Positions 1 to 4,815 of a stretch of DNA of 14,121 bases are shown in pieces (within the stretch, counting starts at the first letter, position 1; each line of letters opens with the position of its first letter). The DNA is from Pelotomaculum sp. UBA4789 (GTDB taxonomy: Bacteria; Bacillota; Desulfotomaculia; Desulfotomaculales; Pelotomaculaceae), in assembly GCA_002402945.1 (NCBI GenBank), contig DHGV01000102.1, forward strand, positions 1 to 14,121, given 5' to 3'. A program made the translations under genes and the position numbers. The notes under the pieces were generated by a model. The model did not search any database, had not been told where the DNA came from, and saw nothing but the letters and a program-made list of their open reading frames with translations.

Positions 1-62
1 GTTGCGTTTAACTTGTCAAGTGAGGTACAACAAGTTGACACCGTCCTGATAGGCGGAATTCC

Positions 63-91
63 TTGACTTGATGCGGTAGGTATGCTATAAT
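63..91 (+). promoter_or_regulatory. Sigma-A type promoter of the infC operon
   Basis: TTGACT (63-68) and TATAAT (86-91) are separated by exactly 17 bases, and a TG at 83-84 gives an extended -10. This is a near-consensus vegetative promoter. Transcription would start near 98 and read through the leader into infC. No other promoter is evident before the first gene. Confidence 0.85.
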
Positions 92-97
92 TCCATT

Positions 98-240
98 TTG
101 TAAATAACTAATATGTGCAAGCAGAAGCCATCCGCTTCTCACCCTGCGACGCGCTTTAAAACCGCTGTCAGCATGGTATCTTTAAGTAAACTATAATGTT
201 AGCTTTATTATAGCGGGTGGATACACCCGCTTTTTGTTTT
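98..240 (+). promoter_or_regulatory. Probable L20-type autoregulatory leader of infC-rpmI-rplT
   Basis: The segment between the promoter and infC is non-coding and structured. It has an AGAAGC/GCTTCT hairpin (123-128/134-139, 5-base loop) and ends in an intrinsic terminator just before the infC ribosome binding site. In Firmicutes the infC-rpmI-rplT operon is repressed by its product L20, which binds a leader RNA and favours premature termination; position and layout fit that class. I assigned it from context and arrangement, without a covariance-model match. Confidence 0.7.
213..240 (+). terminator. Leader attenuator terminator upstream of infC
   Basis: GCGGGTG (213-219) and CACCCGC (224-230) form a perfect 7-bp stem with a GATA loop, followed by a T-rich run at 231-240. 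It lies after the promoter and before the infC Shine-Dalgarno, so it must be read through for expression. That is the expected layout for transcription attenuation by L20. Confidence 0.85.
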
Positions 241-267
241 TCATTTTATTGGGGAGGTGAACCTGTT

Positions 268-783
268 ATCGCGAAAGATTTCCGTATTAACGAGGAGATC
301 AGGGTCAGAGAAGTAAGGCTTATTGACAGCGAAGGCGCACAGCTTGGCATCTTTGCTACGAAAGATGCCCTGCATTTGGCAGAGGAAAAACAGCTTGACC
401 TGGTTGAGATCTCGCCCGCGGCCAAACCACCGGTATGTAAGATCATGGATTTTGGCAAATACAAGTACGAACAGAGCAAACGCGAAAAAGAAGCCAAAAA
501 GAAGCAGAAGATCATCAGTGTAAAGGAAGTCAAGCTTCGTCCGAATATCGAGGATCATGATTTTGAAGTCAAGGCGAAAAACGCCACCAGGTTTTTAAAG
601 GATGGCGATAAAGTCAAGGCTACAATAATCTTTCGCGGGCGGGAAATTGTCCACACTCAGCTGGGCCAGAAGCTGCTGAAGCGGCTGGCGGAACATGTGC
701 AGGAAATCTCGCTGGTAGAACGACAGCCCAAGCTGGAAGGTAAGAACATGATTATGATTTTGTCACCGAAGCAGGACAACTAG
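268..783 (+). CDS. infC: Translation initiation factor IF-3
   Basis: IF3 binds the 30S subunit, prevents premature 50S joining and checks start-codon and initiator-tRNA pairing. The 171-residue product shows the family layout: an N-terminal domain starting with KDFRINEEIR and containing PPVCKIMDFGKYKYEQ, a lysine-rich linker (KREKEAKKKQK), and a C-terminal domain with VKEVKLRPNIEDHDFEVK and KVKATIIFRGRE. I place the start at ATC 268. The strong Shine-Dalgarno GGAGGTGA (253-260) lies 7 bases upstream, and homologs begin with the equivalent of M-x-KDF. A GTG at 217 in the same frame lies inside the leader terminator and is rejected. A rare ATT/ATC/ATA start is typical of infC and lets IF3 repress its own translation. 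It is the first gene of the operon, 19 bases before rpmI. Confidence 0.95.
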   Translation: MAKDFRINEEIRVREVRLIDSEGAQLGIFATKDALHLAEEKQLDLVEISPAAKPPVCKIMDFGKYKYEQSKREKEAKKKQKIISVKEVKLRPNIEDHDFEVKAKNATRFLKDGDKVKATIIFRGREIVHTQLGQKLLKRLAEHVQEISLVERQPKLEGKNMIMILSPKQDN

Positions 784-802
784 GAAGGAGTTGCATTTTA
801 AG

Positions 803-994
803 TTGCCAAAGATTAAGACCCACCGCGGGGCTGCCAAGCGCTTCAAAAAGACGGCCAGCGGCGAATTCAAGGGTTCTCACGCCTTTCACAGCCATATACT
901 GGGGAAAAAAGACGCCAAGAGGAAACGGGGACTACGCAAATCAACTATTGCCAGCGCGGCTGACGCTCATCGCCTGAAGAGGCTATTGTCCTAG
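803..994 (+). CDS. rpmI: 50S ribosomal protein L35
   Basis: A small basic protein of the large ribosomal subunit, 63 residues, the normal family size. The start PKIKTHRGAAKRFKKTASGE is the conserved L35 N terminus, and the remainder (SHILGKKDAKRKRGLRK) also fits. The start is TTG at 803, because homologs begin M-P-K. An upstream in-frame TTG at 791 directly abuts the AAGGAG site (785-790) and cannot be used. The spacing from AAGGAG to 803 is 12 bases, somewhat long, so translation may depend on coupling to infC just upstream. It sits between infC and rplT, the standard order. Confidence 0.95.
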   Translation: MPKIKTHRGAAKRFKKTASGEFKGSHAFHSHILGKKDAKRKRGLRKSTIASAADAHRLKRLLS

Positions 995-1024
995 AGTAAC
1001 CTGTCACATAAAGGAGGAGTTAAC

Positions 1025-1378
1025 ATGCCACGGGCGAAAAGCAGTGTGGTTTCAAGAAATAGACACAGAAAAATACTTAAACTAGCCAAAGGATACCGGG
1101 GGGCCAAAAGTAAATTATTCCGTGTGGCCAACCAGCAGGTGATGAAGTCGTTGGTATACGCATACCGCGACCGCAGGGTCAGAAAACGTGATTTTAGGAG
1201 ACTCTGGATTGCCAGGATCAATGCCGCTGCCAGAATGAACGGGATCTCTTACAGCCGCCTGATGAACGGTTTGAAACTGGCCGGTGTGGATATCAACCGC
1301 AAGATTTTAGCAGAAATGGCCGTGAACGATTTCCCGGCTTTTGGCAAGTTGGTCGAGGTAGCCAAAGGGAAGCTTTAA
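1025..1378 (+). CDS. rplT: 50S ribosomal protein L20
   Basis: An early-assembly 23S rRNA-binding protein of the large subunit and, in Firmicutes, the repressor of this operon. The 117-residue length is typical. It starts PRAKSSVVSRNRHRKILKLA, followed by the conserved GYRGAKSKLFRVA and YAYRDRRVRKRDFRRLWI, where the N-terminal half is a long basic RNA-binding extension. The C-terminal globular part contains ARMNGISYSRLMNGLK and DRK-like residues ending in VAKGKL. The ATG has a strong AAGGAGGAG site 5 bases upstream. It is the last gene of the operon and is followed by two hairpins. Confidence 0.97.
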   Translation: MPRAKSSVVSRNRHRKILKLAKGYRGAKSKLFRVANQQVMKSLVYAYRDRRVRKRDFRRLWIARINAAARMNGISYSRLMNGLKLAGVDINRKILAEMAVNDFPAFGKLVEVAKGKL

Positions 1379-1383
1379 AGGAT

Positions 1384-1453
1384 AGGGTCATTTCCTTAAC
1401 TTATCTTAGTCTTATCCTGAAATAATAAGTTAATAAGTTAAGGGACTGACCCT
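1384..1453. repeat. Long imperfect inverted repeat after rplT, possible terminator or dispersed palindrome
   Basis: The arms at 1384-1404 (AGGGTCATTTCCTTAACTTAT) and 1433-1453 match at 19 of 21 positions when one is reverse-complemented, and a G-T wobble raises RNA pairing to 20. They enclose a 28-base AT-rich centre and are followed by TTTATTTT. The hairpin could terminate the rplT transcript. The length and near-palindromic ends also fit a miniature repeat element found at many loci, which this single window cannot test. Confidence 0.7.
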
Positions 1454-1462
1454 TTATTTTGC

Positions 1463-1487
1463 AGCATGGTGAAAAACCATGCTTTTT
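1463..1487 (+). terminator. Intrinsic terminator between rplT and the RNA methyltransferase gene
   Basis: AGCATGGT (1463-1470) and ACCATGCT (1476-1483) form a perfect 8-bp stem with a GAAAA loop, followed by a T run to 1487. It is the second hairpin after rplT and lies only 26 bases before the next start codon. Confidence 0.8.
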
Positions 1488-1513
1488 AATTATTTATAAG
1501 GTGGGGAGAAAAA

Positions 1514-2311
1514 TTGCTGAGCAAAAACAACCCCAGGGTAAAATATGTGCGCCGCCTGGCAAACCACCGGTTCAGAGACAAGGAAAAAAAATTCCTGGTT
1601 GAAGGGATACGTTTTGTGGAAGAAGCCATCAGTTCGGCGTGGCCGGTGGAAATGCTGGTTTACAGTAAAGAAATTATGGAAAACCCGCGCGCGGAAAATC
1701 TTCTGAAAACTGCCGCCGCCAGCAACATCAGCCTGCTGGAGGTGGAGGTGAAAGACTTCGGTGAGCTGGCGGAGACAGTTACCCCGCAGGGGGTAATAGC
1801 TGTGGCGGCGCAGCGCGGACAGCAACTGGAGGATTTGGAGACTGAGGACGGGCCAGCCCTGCTGGTGCTGGTCGATGGCGTGCAGGATCCCGGAAACCTG
1901 GGCACGATCGTGCGGTCAGCAGATGCCGCTGGCGCCGGCGGGGTGATCCTGTTAGAAGGGACGGCTGATATCTATAATCCCAAAGCTCTGCGGGCGACGA
2001 TGGGTTCAATTTTTCACCTGCCGGTGGTCCAGGGTGTCTCTGCTCAGGACGTTCTGGCCTATCTGAAGCAAAGGGGGATTAAAACTGTGGCCGGTGATCC
2101 CTGCGGCAGCAGGGTGCTGTCCGAAATTGATTTAAAAGTCCCGTGTGCCCTTGTCGCCGGCAGCGAGGCCGGCGGGATAAATAAGAGCTTAAAGGAAAAC
2201 GTGGATGAGACAGCGCGCATACCAATGCCGGGCCGGGCCGAATCACTGAATGTGGCAATATCTGCCAGCATCATGCTGTACGAGGCGCTGAGGCAGCGTG
2301 GCACAGGATGA
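1514..2311 (+). CDS. SpoU/TrmH-family RNA 2'-O-methyltransferase (YsgA-like)
   Basis: A predicted SAM-dependent ribose methyltransferase acting on rRNA or tRNA; the exact nucleotide cannot be read from sequence. The 265-residue protein has an N-terminal substrate-binding domain (about 1-100, with KYVRRLANHRFRDKEKKFLVEG) and a C-terminal knotted SPOUT domain. All three signature motifs are present: VDGVQDPGNLGTIVRS (about 120-135, Asn128 and Arg134), LVAGSEAGGI (213-222) and MPGRAESLNVAISASIML (from 238). The start is TTG 1514 behind a GGTGGGGAGA site. In Bacillus subtilis the homolog ysgA also lies just upstream of pheST. I see no clear promoter between the terminator and this gene. Confidence 0.88.
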   Translation: MLSKNNPRVKYVRRLANHRFRDKEKKFLVEGIRFVEEAISSAWPVEMLVYSKEIMENPRAENLLKTAAASNISLLEVEVKDFGELAETVTPQGVIAVAAQRGQQLEDLETEDGPALLVLVDGVQDPGNLGTIVRSADAAGAGGVILLEGTADIYNPKALRATMGSIFHLPVVQGVSAQDVLAYLKQRGIKTVAGDPCGSRVLSEIDLKVPCALVAGSEAGGINKSLKENVDETARIPMPGRAESLNVAISASIMLYEALRQRGTG

Positions 2312-2371
2312 CACTCTGACTTCAATAACCTCTTAACGCATGGGATCATTACTTTTTTTCTGCAAACTTCC

Positions 2372-2400
2372 TTGTCATCAAAATTTGCTTGTGATATAAT
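2372..2400 (+). promoter_or_regulatory. Promoter of the pheST leader
   Basis: TTGTCA (2372-2377) and TATAAT (2395-2400) are 17 bases apart, with TG at 2392-2393 giving an extended -10. The transcript would start near 2407, about 210 bases before the recognisable T-box Stem I. Confidence 0.8.
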
Positions 2401-2412
2401 CAAAATCGGTAA

Positions 2413-2478
2413 GGCTCCCAAAAAATTGAGGAAAGGCTGTGGTTAAATGTCATTAACCGCCGAATTTTTTTGGAGGCT
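2413..2478 (+). terminator. Terminator-like hairpin with competing pairing, upstream of the T-box
   Basis: GGC (2435-2437) plus GGTTAA (2441-2446) pair with TTAACC plus GCC (2453-2461) around a 6-base loop, leaving a 3-base bulge. GAA and seven T (2465-2471) follow, as in an intrinsic terminator. An upstream stretch, GGCTCCCAAAAAATT (2413-2427), is roughly complementary to AATTTTTTTGGAGGCT (2463-2478) and could pair with the T run instead. This may be a first attenuator, a short RNA, or chance; the stem is modest. Confidence 0.4.
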
Positions 2479-2614
2479 GTTTGAAACAACAGGTTCTGTC
2501 CGGGCATACATATTATACAGGAGGCTCGCTATACACTAGTTATTAATTTAAGGTTTAATGCCCATACATAATGTTACCTAAATAATTTGAAGGCAGCAAA
2601 ATTTAATAGATCAA

Positions 2615-2895
2615 GTTTAACAGCGATGAAGGGGAAGAGTAGTTGGCTGGCGTTCCGCAGGGAAGGGGGGGTCATTGGACTGGAAGCCCTCCTGGGATTA
2701 GGCCCTTCGAAGTTCGCCCCGGAGCTGCAGCTGAACGTTACAACCAGTAGGCGTCGCCGGATCTTCTGCCGTTATCAGGAAGACAGTTGAGGCTTTAATA
2801 GTTCATTGGTTCAAAGGTTTATGCTTAACAGAGTATAAACTAGAGGGTGGTACCGCGGAAATAATTAATCCGTCCCTGTAGAGGGGCGTTTTTTA
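2615..2895 (+). promoter_or_regulatory. T-box riboswitch sensing tRNA-Phe, controlling pheS
   Basis: Stem I begins near 2615 with a CAGC/GCTG base pairing and a GGGG (2631-2634) to CCCC (2717-2720) helix. The 5' strand of the specifier loop contains AGAGTAGT. The 3' strand reads GAAG-TTC-G, giving specifier codon TTC (2713-2715), which is phenylalanine and matches the downstream gene. The T-box motif AGAGGGTGGTACCGCGG is at 2842-2858. Its TGGT pairs with an ACCA acceptor end, as expected for a tRNA with discriminator A. CGTCCCT (2871-2877) is shared between the antiterminator and the terminator. Uncharged tRNA-Phe is expected to stabilise the antiterminator and switch on pheST. Confidence 0.93.
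2871..2894 (+). terminator. T-box regulated terminator
   Basis: CGTCCCT (2871-2877) pairs with AGGGGCG (2882-2888), with one G-T pair and a 4-base loop, followed by six T (2889-2894). The 5' arm is the segment that the T-box motif captures in the antiterminator form. Confidence 0.9.
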
Positions 2896-2935
2896 TTGTT
2901 TTTAAAATTATTAAAAATGCCCGGGAGGTTACTAC

Positions 2936-3958
2936 ATGAAAGACAGGTTGCAAAAACTGGGTGAAGAGGCCTGTGGTGAAATGGCTGCGGCAGGAGACCT
3001 GGAAGAACTGAATGAGATCAGGGTCAGGTTTCTCGGCAAGAAGGGTGAGCTTACCCAGATCCTGCGGGGTATGGGCGGCCTGAATGCTGAAGAGAGGCCC
3101 CGCATCGGCCAGGTGGCGAACGAGGTGAGGGCTGTCATTGAAGAAGCCCTGGCAGTAAGGTCGGCAGTTTTGAAAGATATGGTCAAAGCGCAGAAACTGC
3201 GCAGCGAGGGTATAGATGTTACGCTGCCCGGCACACCAAGGCAGCGGGGCGGCAGGCACCCCCTGAATGTGGTGCTGGAAGAAATCCAGGAAATATTCCT
3301 TGGTTTGGGGTACAGCATTGCAGAGGGGCCGGAAATAGAAACCGACTATTACAATTTTGAAGCGCTGAACCTGCCCAAGGATCACCCGGCGCGGGATATG
3401 CAGGACACTTTTTTCATCAGCAGCGAGATATTGCTGAGGACCCAAACCTCGCCAGTCCAGGTGCGGACCATGGAAAAAACCGCACCGGCGCTTCCGGTTA
3501 AAATTATAGCGCCTGGCAAAGTGTACAGGCGTGATGATGACGCCACACACTCGCCGATGTTCAACCAGGTGGAGGGGCTGGCTGTGGACCGGCGGATTAC
3601 CTTCAGCGACCTGAAAGGCACCTTGGATCTGTTTGCCAGAGAGATGTTCGGTGCGAAAACCAAAACCCGCTTCCGCCCCAGCTATTTCCCATTTACAGAG
3701 CCCAGCGCGGAAGTGGATGTCTCCTGCGTGATGTGCGGCGGCAGGGGGTGCAGGGTCTGCTCTCATACCGGCTGGCTGGAAATTCTTGGTTCCGGCATGG
3801 TGCACCCCAGGGTGCTTGAGGTTTCGGGGTATAACCCCGAAGAGGTGACCGGCTTTGCCTTTGGCATGGGGATTGAACGGATCGCCATGTTGAAATACGG
3901 TATTGACGATATGCGCCTTTTGTTTGAAAATGATCTGCGCTTCCTGCAGCAGTTTTAA
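2936..3958 (+). CDS. pheS: Phenylalanyl-tRNA synthetase alpha subunit
   Basis: The catalytic subunit of the cytoplasmic alpha2-beta2 enzyme that attaches phenylalanine to tRNA-Phe; class II. The 340-residue length is normal. Residues 1-90 form the N-terminal coiled-coil arm for tRNA contact. The catalytic core starts near GGRHPLNVVLEEI and includes RTQTSPVQVRTM (168-179), the motif 2 region KVYRRDDDATHSPMFNQVEG, and motif 3 FAFGMGIERIAMLKYGIDD. A four-cysteine insert, CVMCGGRGCRVC, occurs in many bacterial PheS proteins and may bind zinc. The ATG at 2936 has GGGAGGT about 7 bases upstream. It is preceded by a phenylalanine T-box and separated from pheT by an IS remnant. Confidence 0.97.
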   Translation: MKDRLQKLGEEACGEMAAAGDLEELNEIRVRFLGKKGELTQILRGMGGLNAEERPRIGQVANEVRAVIEEALAVRSAVLKDMVKAQKLRSEGIDVTLPGTPRQRGGRHPLNVVLEEIQEIFLGLGYSIAEGPEIETDYYNFEALNLPKDHPARDMQDTFFISSEILLRTQTSPVQVRTMEKTAPALPVKIIAPGKVYRRDDDATHSPMFNQVEGLAVDRRITFSDLKGTLDLFAREMFGAKTKTRFRPSYFPFTEPSAEVDVSCVMCGGRGCRVCSHTGWLEILGSGMVHPRVLEVSGYNPEEVTGFAFGMGIERIAMLKYGIDDMRLLFENDLRFLQQF

Positions 3959-3959
3959 T

Positions 3960-3970
3960 TATAGGAGCAT
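3960..3970 (+). repeat. Direct repeat copy 1 (flank of pheS), matches 4535-4545
   Basis: TATAGGAGCAT begins two bases after the pheS stop codon. The identical 11 bases recur at 4535-4545 inside the structured non-coding part of the IS remnant. In both copies a TAACA follows after a short different stretch (3977-3981 and 4549-4553). It may be a target or end sequence copied as a guide in the IS RNA. Confidence 0.75.
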
Positions 3971-3994
3971 TCCTGTAACAAACAAAAATGAGCT

Positions 3995-4432
3995 TTGAAA
4001 AAAAGAGTACCGCCTGTTAACATACGAGGAGTGGGTCTAATAACCGCCGCAGGCTTCATCGCTGAAGTAGGTGACATTAGCCGGTTTGAACATCCCAGGC
4101 AAATTCAGAAGCTGGCTGGTCTAAACCTAAAGGAAAACAGCTCAGGAAAGCACAAAGGCAAGAGCAGTATCAGCAAGCGAGGGCGGCGACGGCTAAGATC
4201 ACTGCTGTTCCAGGCAGCAATGCCGCTGGTAGCCAATAATAAAGAATTTCGGGAACTGCACAGCTATTATACAACCAGGCTTCAAAACCCACTAAAGAAG
4301 AAACAATCATTGATACTGCTAAGCTGCAAATTAATCCGTGTGTTTTTCGCCTTGCTTACTAAAGGCATCGCATATGACCCGGAAAAGATGATGAATGACA
4401 TCAAAAGGCCACTGCTGCAGGAAGCAGCATAA
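3995..4432 (+). pseudogene. IS110-family transposase, C-terminal fragment (Transposase_20 domain)
   Basis: The 145-residue frame from TTG 3995 matches the C-terminal IS116/IS110/IS902 domain. It has NIRGVGLITAAGFIAEVGDI, the RF-x-HP-x-Q-x2-KLAGL segment, and NSSGKHKGKSSISKRG followed by RRRLRSLLFQAA. Ser50, before Gly51, is in the place of the conserved catalytic serine of this family. Full-length enzymes are roughly 320-420 residues and carry an N-terminal DEDD RuvC-like domain, which is absent here. A stop codon (TGA 3989-3991) lies just upstream in frame and there is no convincing ribosome binding site, so the frame is probably not translated. The preserved 3' end suggests truncation or internal deletion rather than slow decay. 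Confidence 0.8.
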
Positions 4433-4519
4433 GCAAAGCACCACCAAAAGACAGCTAAAAATACAAGACAGCACATTGACAAAACGAGCCGGGATTAGTT
4501 AGGTTGAATAAATTCCATC

Positions 4520-4602
4520 AGGGCAAAGACCCAGTATAGGAGCATGACTAACATCCACCTCATGGATAGGCAGAACGAAGGAATTTAGGGCATAGACCCT
4601 GT
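4520..4602 (+). repeat. Two near-identical 16-base modules in the IS non-coding region
   Basis: AGGGCAAAGACCCAGT (4520-4535) and AGGGCATAGACCCTGT (4587-4602) match at 14 of 16 positions, 67 bases apart. Each can form a short GGG/CCC hairpin. The duplication suggests two analogous loop domains, as target and donor loops would have. Confidence 0.7.
4535..4545 (+). repeat. Direct repeat copy 2, inside the candidate guide loop
   Basis: TATAGGAGCAT, identical to 3960-3970 beside the pheS stop codon. It sits in the left arm of the internal loop enclosed by the 4509-4516/4580-4587 stem. Confidence 0.75.
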
Positions 4603-4645
4603 GAGACATGGGAGGTTTGCCACCTGAGAGCAAGTGGATACCAAC

Positions 4646-4685
4646 GGCCGAAATAAGTCTAAAACGTAAGATGCTTATTTAGGCC
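4646..4685. repeat. 12-base inverted repeat near the right end of the IS remnant
   Basis: GGCCGAAATAAG (4646-4657) and CTTATTTAGGCC (4674-4685) are complementary at 11 of 12 positions, with a 16-base loop. There is no T run after it, so it is not a typical terminator. It may be the 3' hairpin of the IS RNA or a subterminal repeat. Confidence 0.75.
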
Positions 4686-4815
4686 ACCCTTGCCCACCCA
4701 GGTTTATGCATAAATGATTATGTTATCCATGTGGCATGTTTTGATTAATGTGAAATTCTAAGAAAAAACAAGATATCAAGAGAAATCGTTAGATTATAGA
4801 GGGAGGTAACTGATA
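4686..4815. other. AT-rich spacer between the IS remnant and pheT
   Basis: No reading frame or strong hairpin is visible. The right end of the IS and the original pheS-pheT spacer must lie here, but no boundary can be read. TTGATT at 4741-4746 has no good -10 at proper spacing, so I cannot name a promoter for pheT. A GGGAGGT ribosome binding site at 4801-4807 marks the end. Confidence 0.5.

Larger units (their letters stand above)
4509..4685 (+). ncRNA. Candidate bridge RNA / seekRNA region of the IS remnant
   Basis: This non-coding stretch follows the transposase stop. TAAATTCC (4509-4516) and GGAATTTA (4580-4587) form a perfect 8-bp stem. Inside it are a left segment with TATAGGAGCAT, a tip hairpin ATCCA/TGGAT (4553-4557/4563-4567) and a right segment AGGCAGAACG, which is the layout of a guide-bearing internal loop. 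A second module follows: a repeat of the GGGCA-x-AGACCC hairpin sequence, then CCAC/GTGG (4620-4623/4634-4637). The region ends in a strong 12-base inverted repeat. The total of about 177 bases is close to the known size of IS110 bridge RNAs. A TTGACA at 4476-4481 could be a -35, but the -10 is poor. The assignment is structural inference. Confidence 0.5.
3995..4690 (+). mobile_element. Truncated IS110/IS1111-family insertion sequence within pheST
   Basis: The element retains the C-terminal part of an IS110-family transposase and about 250 bases of structured non-coding DNA downstream. The N-terminal RuvC-like (DEDD) catalytic half is missing. Exact ends are not visible: IS110 elements usually lack conventional terminal repeats and make no target duplication. 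I place the left edge near 3971-3995 and the right edge at or beyond 4690. A downstream position of the guide-RNA region would match the IS1111 subgroup, while the IS110 subgroup carries it upstream. It lies in the same orientation as pheS and pheT and cannot move by itself. Confidence 0.75.

Noticed and set aside
10..36. Inverted repeat AACTTGT/ACAAGTT upstream of the infC promoter
   Set aside because: Only 7 bp with a 13-base loop and no T run; it could be an operator but nothing else supports that.
217..267. N-terminal extension of infC from GTG 217
   Set aside because: The GTG is inside the leader terminator stem, has no ribosome binding site, and the added 17 residues do not resemble IF3.
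2587..2790. 67-residue open frame upstream of pheS
   Set aside because: It overlies the T-box Stem I, resembles no protein I recognise, and is explained by RNA structure.
2840..3805. Long antisense frame of 321 codons opposite pheS
   Set aside because: It is the shadow of a well-conserved gene, with histidine- and glutamine-rich, non-domain sequence and no ribosome binding site.
4476..4505. Promoter for the candidate IS RNA
   Set aside because: TTGACA is perfect, but the sequence 17-18 bases downstream (TTAGGT or TAGGTT) is a poor -10, so I do not annotate it as a promoter.
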